DNA from: an uncultured Geobacteraceae bacterium | GTDB lineage: Bacteria > Desulfobacterota > Desulfuromonadia > Desulfuromonadales > Geopsychrobacteraceae | Direction: 5' to 3' | Assembly (NCBI GenBank): GCA_937958075.1 | Contig: CALFFB010000082.1 | Coordinates: 1-8,127 of the forward strand | Length of the DNA: 8,127 nucleotides | In this document: one piece after another, positions 1 through 4,849 of the stretch | Layout: every line of letters begins with the position of its first letter | Numbering within the stretch: the first letter of the stretch is position 1 | Notes under the pieces: model-generated | Databases searched by the model: none | What the model was told of the DNA's origin: nothing | The model's input: the letters and a program-made list of their open reading frames with translations, nothing else | Translations under genes and position numbers: made by a program

Positions 1-127
1 GCACCGTCACCGCCGGGTCCGGCCGTTGTTGCGGCGCCTGGCCGGTGTCGGATTGGCAACCCGTCAGAAACAGGGATAGTATCAGAATTGCGGTACCAAG
101 GCCGGAAATAGACCGGAAAGTCATCAT
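1..127 (-). CDS. RND efflux periplasmic adaptor lipoprotein (AcrA/MexA type), N-terminus only
   Basis: Only the first 42 codons are visible; the gene runs off the left edge, so it is partial at its 3' end. The peptide starts MMTFRS, has a hydrophobic stretch (about residues 9-21) and a lipobox LTGC with the cysteine at residue 23. That predicts signal peptidase II cleavage and a lipid anchor. A short Gln/Pro-rich segment follows and ends PAVTV, the way AcrA/MexA adaptors enter their first beta strand. A GGAG ribosome site lies 8 nt before the ATG at 127. Adaptors of this family bridge an inner-membrane RND pump and an outer-membrane channel. The divergent AcrR-like repressor supports this reading. 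The pump gene is presumably further left, outside the window. The lipoprotein signal is direct; the adaptor assignment rests on a short sequence plus context. Confidence 0.8.
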   Translation of the reverse strand, partial: MMTFRSISGLGTAILILSLFLTGCQSDTGQAPQQRPDPAVTV

Positions 128-221
128 ATAGGTTGCTCCGTATCAGGCGAAAAGGTTGTCTGCCGGGCAGCATGGAGAATGGTGCGAGCAGTGAAAGAAC
201 AGTTGCTGATAATAGGTAACG

Positions 222-252
222 ATGTTAACATACATTCTTGTATGTTTGTAAA
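222..252. promoter_or_regulatory. Palindromic operator in the divergent efflux/repressor promoter region
   Basis: The arms AACATACA (227-234) and TGTATGTT (239-246) form a perfect 8-bp inverted repeat with a 4-bp spacer. A second perfect 10-bp palindrome, ATGTTAACAT (222-231), overlaps its left arm. The centre lies about 110-120 nt from both divergent start codons. The ACATACA half-site resembles the known E. coli AcrR operator, whose arms read ACATACAT/ATGTATGT. Promoter elements are weak but overlap the repeat: TTTACA on the minus strand (252-247) and TTGTAA on the plus strand (246-251). The likely role is autorepression and repression of the efflux genes by the TetR protein. The repeat is seen directly; its function is inferred. 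The rest of 128-355 holds no gene that I can support. Confidence 0.65.
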
Positions 253-355
253 GGGAAAAGTCAGACTTTTCATAAGTGCTCAGCTCGGTTTTGAACTCTT
301 GAATCATACGACTTTTATCTGTATCCGGCAAACTGCCGGCAACGGGAGGACAGCT

Positions 356-970
356 GTGAGACGCTCAAGGGAAGATGCCCGGGAAACACGCAGAAAGATT
401 ATTGAAGCGGCACAGAGGGTGTTTTTCAATCAGGGGATTGCCCGCACCACCCTGGAGCAGATCGCCCGCGCCGCCGGGGTCACCAGGGGAGCCATCTACT
501 GGAATTTTGAGAACAAGGCGGATCTGATCAACGCCGTTCACGCGGAGATCCAGATGCCGGCGGAGGAAATTCTGCTGCAGATTCTCGCGGAAGATACCCC
601 CGAAGCCCTGAAAAGACTTGAAAAACACTGTGCTGATTCCCTGGTGCAACTGCATACGGATGAGCATATTCGGCAGGTGTACAGTATTTTACTCCTCAAA
701 TGTGAACATTCTGAAGAAACCCGGCTACTCAATGACCGTTTGCGTGAGTCAAAAATCAGAATAACACAGAACCTGAAAATGTTTTTCGCGCGTCTGCAGC
801 AGGCCGGGCATATCAGCCCCGATGATGAGCCGCGGCTGCTGGCGGCGGGTCTGTACGGCTTCATGCTCGGTCTTTACAGCGACTATCTGCGCTATCCCGA
901 CCTTTACCGGATGCCGGAGGATGGAAAAAACCTCGTCAGGTGCTTTTTCAAATCCTTTTCCGGTGCCTGA
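356..970 (+). CDS. acrR: TetR-family efflux repressor, AcrR-like
   Basis: This 204-residue cytoplasmic DNA-binding repressor has the TetR layout. The N-terminal helix-turn-helix domain (about residues 9-57) includes the block AGVTRGAIYWNF (residues 40-51), almost identical to AcrR/TtgR proteins. An all-helical ligand-binding domain follows (about 60-204), with the AcrR-like patch LLLKCEH. The chosen start is GTG at 356, because GGGAGG (344-349) sits 6 nt upstream and the protein then has normal family length. An in-frame ATG at 179 would add 59 residues unlike any TetR N-terminus and would read through the operator. The gene is divergent from an RND adaptor gene, the standard arrangement for a drug-responsive local repressor. 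Expected behaviour is that pump substrates bind the C-terminal domain and release the operator. The specific ligand cannot be read from the sequence. Confidence 0.9.
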   Translation: MRRSREDARETRRKIIEAAQRVFFNQGIARTTLEQIARAAGVTRGAIYWNFENKADLINAVHAEIQMPAEEILLQILAEDTPEALKRLEKHCADSLVQLHTDEHIRQVYSILLLKCEHSEETRLLNDRLRESKIRITQNLKMFFARLQQAGHISPDDEPRLLAAGLYGFMLGLYSDYLRYPDLYRMPEDGKNLVRCFFKSFSGA

Positions 971-1061
971 CAACAATGCTCAAGGGCGACAGGGTCGTGA
1001 GGTGATCGTGAATTTTTTATTGGTCGGGTCACAGTGAATGTCAAACTGAAGATATGAGCAT

Positions 1062-1355
1062 TTAAAGATGGCCTTCCAGGTCCATTCTTTCATGCAGAAT
1101 GCGGATGACTTTGATGCCAACGGTAGTCTGTTCGCGGTAAAAGATGAGGTGCTGACCTGTGGGAAATTTGCGGTACCCGGAACGGATCTCGTCACAACGC
1201 TGGCCTTGCTGCGGGTTTTCTGCCAGAGCATGGAAACAGCGGTCCAGCAGGGCAAGGTAGTAACGGCGCTGGCCTCGCCCCCAATGTTCTTGAGTATAGC
1301 GACCAGTCTCGCGCAGATCCTCAAGGGCTTGCTTTGTCAGTGAAAATGCCGGCAT
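1062..1355 (-). CDS. parE: ParE/RelE-superfamily toxin
   Basis: This 97-residue protein has the ParE pattern. It begins with FSLTKQALEDL and a helical hairpin rich in Arg/Tyr (RYTQEHWGRGQRRYY, residues 19-33). GYRKFPTGQHLIFYR (60-74) forms the central strands, and the terminal strand motif is IRILHERMD (84-92). ParE toxins poison DNA gyrase, whereas relatives in the RelE branch cleave mRNA. The match to GYR(R/K)FP and the LH(E/Q)RMD ending favours ParE. The ATG shares one base with the stop codon of the upstream antitoxin (TGATG), and there is no clear ribosome site of its own, so translation is probably coupled. It is convergent with the TetR gene, with 91 nt between them. The reading frame is full length and unbroken, so the toxin appears intact. 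The cellular target is inferred from family. Confidence 0.88.
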   Translation of the reverse strand: MPAFSLTKQALEDLRETGRYTQEHWGRGQRRYYLALLDRCFHALAENPQQGQRCDEIRSGYRKFPTGQHLIFYREQTTVGIKVIRILHERMDLEGHL

Positions 1356-1594
1356 CAGCCCGTGCTCGCATCAAGCTCACGATTGAGACTATCCAGGCAA
1401 TAATGTGCCGGACCACTCTGTTCGCCCTGAATCAAGGCATTGCGTAAAATTTTAAGCTTTGTTTCACGCTCTTCAAGCAACCGCAGCCCGGCACGAATCG
1501 CTTCACTGGCAGAGCCGTAGCGACCGTCCTCAATGGCATGAATAATAAATTTTTCGTAGTGTTCGCCTAAAGTCACACTGGTGTTTTTTTTCAT
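1355..1594 (-). CDS. parD: ParD-type ribbon-helix-helix antitoxin
   Basis: This 79-residue antitoxin precedes its toxin. The N-terminus TSVTLGEHYEKFI supplies the DNA-binding beta strand and first helix of a ribbon-helix-helix fold. GRYGSASEAIRAGLRLLEERE (from residue 24) is the hallmark second helix of ParD. The rest is the toxin-wrapping tail, including IQGEQSG. The start at 1594 has a strong GAGGAGG site a few nt upstream. A TATTAT element on the minus strand (1632-1627) could be the -10 of its promoter, but I see no convincing -35. By family precedent the ParD–ParE complex should repress its own promoter. Codons 2-4 lie in an eight-base A run (T1584-1591 on the plus strand), where slippage could affect the antitoxin. 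Such modules stabilise plasmids or sit in chromosomes; nothing here indicates a plasmid. Confidence 0.9.
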   Translation of the reverse strand: MKKNTSVTLGEHYEKFIIHAIEDGRYGSASEAIRAGLRLLEERETKLKILRNALIQGEQSGPAHYCLDSLNRELDASTG

Positions 1595-1624
1595 GATGTC
1601 CTCCTCTGGGAAGCTGACACCATT

Positions 1625-1738
1625 CTATAATATTTGTTGGTACTTTTCCAGTTCGCTCACAGCTCTTCTTTTCGAGCCAGAAATGGCAGAGAGCACAGTC
1701 CCGATGGCGAGGGGGAGAAAGAACAGGATCAGGCTCAT
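1625..1738 (-). CDS. Possible 37-residue single-span membrane peptide
   Basis: A short reading frame begins MSLILFFLPLAIGTVLS, an uninterrupted hydrophobic segment of about 19 residues. It continues with a basic turn (SKRR, residues 22-25) and a polar tail ending EKYQQIL. That is the usual design of a small inner-membrane protein, with the positive charges marking the cytoplasmic side. Codons in the hydrophobic part are mostly G/C-ending, like the neighbours. Against it, there is no recognisable Shine-Dalgarno sequence before the ATG and I do not recognise the family. It lies between cytochrome c7 and parD on the same strand and ends 30 nt before the parD start. The same bases take part in an 11-bp inverted repeat, so an RNA-structure explanation competes with coding. 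No function is proposed. Confidence 0.35.
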   Translation of the reverse strand: MSLILFFLPLAIGTVLSAISGSKRRAVSELEKYQQIL

Positions 1739-1800
1739 TTCAGGGAATGCGATACAACGTCCATGGGCGAAGAGCCCTTTTCATGGAATCCTGATCCTGT
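1723..1800. repeat. 11-bp perfect inverted repeat with an inner hairpin
   Basis: ACAGGATCAGG (1723-1733) is exactly complementary to CCTGATCCTGT (1790-1800), with 56 bp between. Inside lies a short stem, GGGC (1765-1768) and GCCC (1774-1777), followed on the plus strand by TTTT. The structure is downstream of the cytochrome c7 stop codon (1854) in the direction of transcription, and its left arm runs through codons 2-6 of the possible small peptide. It could be a transcript-end or mRNA-stabilising element for the c7 message, or a binding site. It is not a classical terminator on the minus strand, because no T run follows the outer stem. Confidence 0.5.
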
Positions 1801-1853
1801 GTTTGAAATGTGATCAATCAGTTTCCAATAAAATTCAGTACAGGAATGACGTC

Positions 1854-2144
1854 CTACCTGACGTGACACTCCTTGCAACTGGTCGGGCCCTGCTGCTGTT
1901 CCTTGTGGCAGCTGATGCACAGCCCGTGGAATGCGTCCTTGCGTTGTTTCTGGTCGATGCCCTGCACCGCGTCGTGACAGCTGGCACAGTCGATCAAGCT
2001 TTCGTGACTGGCGTGATTAAAGGTAACGGTACCCATTTTCGTCGGATACTGCAGTTCTGCCGGAGCACCGCTGTCGGCAGTGGCCAGGGTGGCGGCAAGA
2101 CTGATGAGGCTGATGGTGATGGCGAGCAGAGTCATTTTTTTCAT
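1854..2144 (-). CDS. Triheme periplasmic cytochrome c7 (PpcA family)
   Basis: This 96-residue precursor has a signal peptide (about residues 1-23, cleavage near TADSG), leaving a mature protein of roughly 70 residues. Three CXXCH motifs are visible: CASCH (53-57), CISCH (76-80) and CKECH (90-94). Histidines H44 and H47 in TFNHASH and H73 in AFHGLC sit where the sixth heme ligands fall in Geobacter PpcA and Desulfuromonas acetoxidans cytochrome c7. The ending GPTSCKECH is also typical. All three hemes should therefore be bis-histidine and of low potential. These proteins shuttle electrons through the periplasm, often towards extracellular metal oxides. GGGAGG (2157-2152) lies 7 nt before the ATG, a strong site. 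The gene is 176 nt downstream of the glutaminase stop and probably has its own promoter. Its position next to the cbb3 oxidase operon suggests, without proving, that it may exchange electrons with it. Confidence 0.93.
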   Translation of the reverse strand: MKKMTLLAITISLISLAATLATADSGAPAELQYPTKMGTVTFNHASHESLIDCASCHDAVQGIDQKQRKDAFHGLCISCHKEQQQGPTSCKECHVR

Positions 2145-2166
2145 GAGAAAACCTCCCTTGGTGTGT

Positions 2167-2264
2167 GATGTGACCGTTAGTGGTCAGTTGCGGAAAGTTT
2201 TCCACGAACAGGAGGATAAAACATCAGACATCTGGTCAAACATCACCCGATGTCGGGTCGATGT
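2167..2264 (-). promoter_or_regulatory. Motif-dense upstream region of cytochrome c7
   Basis: ACATC occurs at 2221-2225, 2228-2232 and 2240-2244. Its complement GATGT occurs at 2167-2171, 2249-2253 and 2260-2264. ACCCGA/TCGGGT (2245-2258) is a perfect 6-bp inverted repeat with a 2-bp centre, and CATC/GATG can extend it (2241-2263). A second palindrome, TGACC-N6-GGTCA, lies at 2171-2186. A possible minus-strand promoter is TTGACC (2239-2234) with TATCCT (2218-2213), but the 15-bp spacing is poor. The density of paired motifs suggests a regulator-binding region. I do not recognise a named box. Confidence 0.4.
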
Positions 2265-2320
2265 CATGATATATCAGGAAGTTGGGCTGATCTTTAGGGT
2301 GAGCTGAGGAGCCGGACAGG

Positions 2321-3229
2321 CTAGCCGAACACCGACCATTCGGTCATTTCCGCCAACATCTGCATGGCTTCGGTGCCGAGATGGGAGTTGCCGGCCGGGG
2401 TCAGGCCGGGAGACCAGACGGCAATGGAGGCCTTGCCCGGGACAATGGCCAGAATGCCGCCACCGACACCGCTCTTGCCCGGCAGACCGACCCGGTAGGC
2501 GAAATCCCCCGAGCTGTCATAGTGGCCACAGGTGAGCATCAGGGCGTTGATGCGCCGGACCCGGGCAGGGGAAATCAGCTGCGGCATGCCCGGCGCGTTG
2601 ATGAGAAAGCGGCCGGCCAGGGCCAGCTGGCGACAGCTCATCTCGATGGCACACTGGTGAAAATAGGTGCCCAGGGTCAGCTCCGGTGAATGCTGCAGAT
2701 TGCCGAAACTGCGCAGGAAGTGGGCCAGGGCAAAATTCCGGTGGCCGGTCTGTTTTTCCGACAGGGCGACGGCGTCATTGATGTAGATGGTGTCGTCATC
2801 GGCGGCATAGCGGACAAAGTTGATAAGCCCGGCAAGGGCTTCCGCCGGAGAACTGCGGGCCAGAATGACGTCGGTGACGACGATGGCGCCGGCATTGATA
2901 AAGGGATTACGGGGAATACCCTGTTCGCGTTCAAGCTGCAGAATGGAATTGAAGGCGGTGCCGGAAGGTTCGCGTCCGACCCGTTTCCACAGCTGCACCC
3001 CGACCCGGCCGAGGGCCAGGGCCAGGGTAAAGACCTTGGAGATACTCTGGATGGAAAAGGGGGTGTGGGCATCGCCGACACTGAAAAGCTGACCATCGGC
3101 GGTAGCGACGGCCAGGCCGAAGCGGTGCGGATCGATGGACGCCAGCTCCGGGATGTAGGTGGCGACCTCGCCACGGTCGCTGCGTTTGGCCATGGCATGG
3201 TATATATCGTCAAGTATCTGTTGGTGCAC
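2321..3229 (-). CDS. glsA: Glutaminase (serine-dependent, GlsA/YbaS/YneH family)
   Basis: This 302-residue cytoplasmic enzyme should hydrolyse L-glutamine to L-glutamate and ammonia. It has the beta-lactamase-like fold motifs of the family: PFSIQSISKVF, with the catalytic Ser62 and Lys65 in an SxxK motif; EPSGTAFNS (87-95); RNPFINAGA (107-115); SFGN (174-177); YFHQCAIEMSC (189-199); and LPGKSGVGGGI (249-259). Length is normal for GlsA (about 300-310). The start is GTG at 3229, because upstream in-frame codons encode Arg/His-rich sequence unlike the family and overlap ccoP. An AGGA lies 12 nt upstream, rather far, so initiation may be weak or coupled. The gap after the ccoP stop is 62 nt with no evident terminator, so it may be the last gene of the cco transcript. 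Its link to respiration is unknown; ammonia release or glutamate supply are possibilities. Confidence 0.93.
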   Translation of the reverse strand: MHQQILDDIYHAMAKRSDRGEVATYIPELASIDPHRFGLAVATADGQLFSVGDAHTPFSIQSISKVFTLALALGRVGVQLWKRVGREPSGTAFNSILQLEREQGIPRNPFINAGAIVVTDVILARSSPAEALAGLINFVRYAADDDTIYINDAVALSEKQTGHRNFALAHFLRSFGNLQHSPELTLGTYFHQCAIEMSCRQLALAGRFLINAPGMPQLISPARVRRINALMLTCGHYDSSGDFAYRVGLPGKSGVGGGILAIVPGKASIAVWSPGLTPAGNSHLGTEAMQMLAEMTEWSVFG

Positions 3230-3291
3230 GGGGCTTGAGTTTCCTGCGGTACAGCGTGGCGGACCGATCCGGTTGCCGCACCGAACCTGAA

Positions 3292-3789
3292 TCAGAGGGT
3301 GAGCAGATAGTTCGCCAGGGCGTCGATTTCCTCCGGGCTCAGATTGCCGGCAAAAGCCGGCATCATGTCGCCGCGTCCGTCGGTGATGCTGGTGCGAATG
3401 CTGTCGACGTCCCGGCCGTAGGTATAATCGCCGGTGAGGTCGGTGGCAAAGCCGCCCGAGCCGCCGGAGCCATGGCAACCGGCACAATTGGTGGTGTAGA
3501 TAGCCGCCGCGTTGATGCCGCCGGCTTCGCCTGCCGCTGCCTGCTCTTCGGCGTCCGGCGCTTGTGCCGGGCTTTCCGGTGCGTGGGCCTGGGTGTAGGC
3601 CGCCATCTTTTGTTCAAACTCCCCTTCCGAACTCCAGCCACTCAGCAGGTAGTAGGCACAAAAAACAAGACCCCAGAGGATCAGTCCGTAAAACAGCAGG
3701 TTGAAGTAGACCGGTGGAGGCTGCCTGCGGTCTTCAACAATGCCGTCTGCATGTTCGTCATGCGAATCCTTGTGGTGCGATGCGGTCAT
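3292..3789 (-). CDS. ccoP: cbb3 oxidase subunit III, CcoP, monoheme form
   Basis: This 165-residue membrane cytochrome has a His-rich cytoplasmic N-terminus (H5, H6, H10, H13) and then the CcoP signature DGIVEDRRQPPPVYF before a single membrane span (about 28-50). An Ala/Pro/Glu-rich linker (55-92) leads to one periplasmic cytochrome c domain, with CAGCH (102-106) and a Met ligand at DMMPAF (M143 most likely). Canonical CcoP is about 300 residues with two CXXCH motifs; here only one exists and the frame ends cleanly with TGA, so this is not a sequencing break. The missing heme appears to be made up by the extra domain on CcoO. An AAAGGG site (3802-3797) precedes the ATG by 7 nt and overlaps the self-complementary GGGCGCGCCC (3790-3799). 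It follows ccoQ after 32 nt. Confidence 0.9.
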   Translation of the reverse strand: MTASHHKDSHDEHADGIVEDRRQPPPVYFNLLFYGLILWGLVFCAYYLLSGWSSEGEFEQKMAAYTQAHAPESPAQAPDAEEQAAAGEAGGINAAAIYTTNCAGCHGSGGSGGFATDLTGDYTYGRDVDSIRTSITDGRGDMMPAFAGNLSPEEIDALANYLLTL

Positions 3790-3821
3790 GGGCGCGCCCT
3801 TTCTCTGATGCGGTCTTGCGG

Positions 3822-3962
3822 TTAGTCATCGTCCAGCATGCGGTACTTCGGAGCTTCCCCCTTCGTCCTGTTTTTGCGACGGTAGGTCCTGAAGACAATC
3901 AGGGCAAACACAACAAAAAGGCCGAAGGTCACCAGCAGATAGAGCAGGGAGGCCAGATCCAT
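3822..3962 (-). CDS. ccoQ: Small cbb3 oxidase subunit, CcoQ-like
   Basis: This 46-residue protein starts MDLASLLYLLVTFGLFVV and has one membrane span (about residues 4-24). A basic stretch (RTYRRKNRTK, 25-34) and a tail ending KYRMLDDD follow. That is the size, topology and charge pattern of CcoQ, a small subunit that helps assemble or stabilise cbb3 oxidase. Sequence conservation in CcoQ is low, so position counts heavily: it lies exactly between ccoO and ccoP, as in canonical ccoNOQP operons. Its ATG is 3 nt after the ccoO stop. GGGGAG (3977-3972), inside the end of ccoO, is 9 nt upstream, which indicates translational coupling. It is easily missed because of its length. Confidence 0.85.
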   Translation of the reverse strand: MDLASLLYLLVTFGLFVVFALIVFRTYRRKNRTKGEAPKYRMLDDD

Positions 3963-3965
3963 CAC

Positions 3966-4847
3966 CTAGGGCTCCCCGGAGCGATCAACCTGCTTGATAT
4001 AGTTGACCAGCTGCCATATCCGGTCCGGGCCCAGGCTCGCGTAGTCGGGCATGCCGCCGGCAGGGATGCCGTCGTAGATGATCTGGAACAGGGTGCTGTC
4101 ATCATAGTTGGCGCCCACCAGTTCCGGCCCGATGCCGCCTTCAAGGTTGTTTCCGTGGCAGGCGGAGCAGTTGTTTAAAAACAGCTGCCGCCAGGCGGCC
4201 AGGGTCTGTTCGTCGGCATCGTTGTCGCTGTAGGGATTGGTCAACTCGCCGACAACTTCGGTGCGCGCGCTCTGCCGCCAGGGAATGTCGCTGCCGAGTT
4301 TCTGCATGTAGGCGACGATGGCGTCCATCTCATTTTTATCCTCCAGGGCAGCCATCTGCTCCTGGGTGTAGGGAAACCCGAGAACGGCCATTTTACGGCG
4401 GCTCATCTCGGGATCAAGGGGGTTGTCACGCAACCAGACATAGTCGGGCATGTTGCTTTTCGGCACCATGGAGCGGGCGGAATCCATGTGCTGATAGTGC
4501 CAGGCATCCGGATATTTGCCGCCGACGCGCGCCAGGTCGGGGCCGGTTCGCTTCGACCCCCAGAGGAAGGGGCGGTCGAAGACGAATTCCCCCGATTTGG
4601 AATAATCACCATAGCGCAGCACCTCTGCCACTAGGGGACGGACAGTCTGAGTGTGGCAATTGTTGCACCCTTCACGCATGTAGACATCGCGCCCTTCCTG
4701 TTGAAGGGGGGTATAGGGCACAACCTCCGCGATCCGGTCGGCTTCGGTATTGACCCAGAGAAAGGGCAGAACCATGGTGACGATGGTGCCGACCAGAATC
4801 GTCGCCGTGGCCAGCAGCATCAGCAGGATGGGTTTCTTCTCCCACAT
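3966..4847 (-). CDS. ccoO: cbb3 oxidase subunit II, CcoO, with an extra C-terminal cytochrome c domain
   Basis: This 293-residue membrane-anchored cytochrome begins MWEKKP with one span (about 7-31). The usual CcoO periplasmic domain follows: the first heme site is CNNCH (61-65) in REGCNNCHTQTVRP, with the expected Met ligand M133 in SNMPDYVW, plus RTGPDLARVGGKY (100-112). After the normal CcoO end (about residue 190) and a short linker (191-213), a second c-type domain appears. It has NNCSACHGNNLEGGIGPEL (225-243, CXXCH 227-231) and Met ligand M266 in GGMPDY. Typical CcoO has one heme and about 200-240 residues. The added domain resembles CcoP-type c domains, suggesting transfer or fusion within the operon. 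The start at 4847 has GGAGGG 7 nt upstream and lies 2 nt after the ccoN stop. An in-frame ATG at 4979 lies inside ccoN and was rejected. Confidence 0.94.
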   Translation of the reverse strand: MWEKKPILLMLLATATILVGTIVTMVLPFLWVNTEADRIAEVVPYTPLQQEGRDVYMREGCNNCHTQTVRPLVAEVLRYGDYSKSGEFVFDRPFLWGSKRTGPDLARVGGKYPDAWHYQHMDSARSMVPKSNMPDYVWLRDNPLDPEMSRRKMAVLGFPYTQEQMAALEDKNEMDAIVAYMQKLGSDIPWRQSARTEVVGELTNPYSDNDADEQTLAAWRQLFLNNCSACHGNNLEGGIGPELVGANYDDSTLFQIIYDGIPAGGMPDYASLGPDRIWQLVNYIKQVDRSGEP

Positions 4848-4849
4848 GA

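Noticed and set aside
975..1062. 8-bp inverted repeat AATGCTCA (975-982) / TGAGCATT (1055-1062) flanking the acrR–parE gap
   Set aside because: The arms are short and 72 bp apart with no terminal duplication or encoded transposase. I could not support an element boundary or terminator.
1581..2168. Plus-strand 195-codon frame opposite cytochrome c7
   Set aside because: It is a shadow of the c7 gene and the intergenic region, with no recognisable domain. The opposite strand has three CXXCH motifs and a signal peptide.
2189..2204. Sigma54-like -24/-12 spacing (GG-N10-GC) upstream of c7 on the minus strand
   Set aside because: Only the GG and GC pairs and a few flanking bases match; four conserved positions (C4, C6 and both T of TTGC) do not. 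It is also part of a GGAAA/TTTCC repeat, so the match may be accidental.
3230..3487. N-terminal extension of glutaminase to 3487
   Set aside because: It overlaps ccoP in another frame and encodes Arg/His-rich sequence foreign to the family. Family length fits the GTG at 3229.
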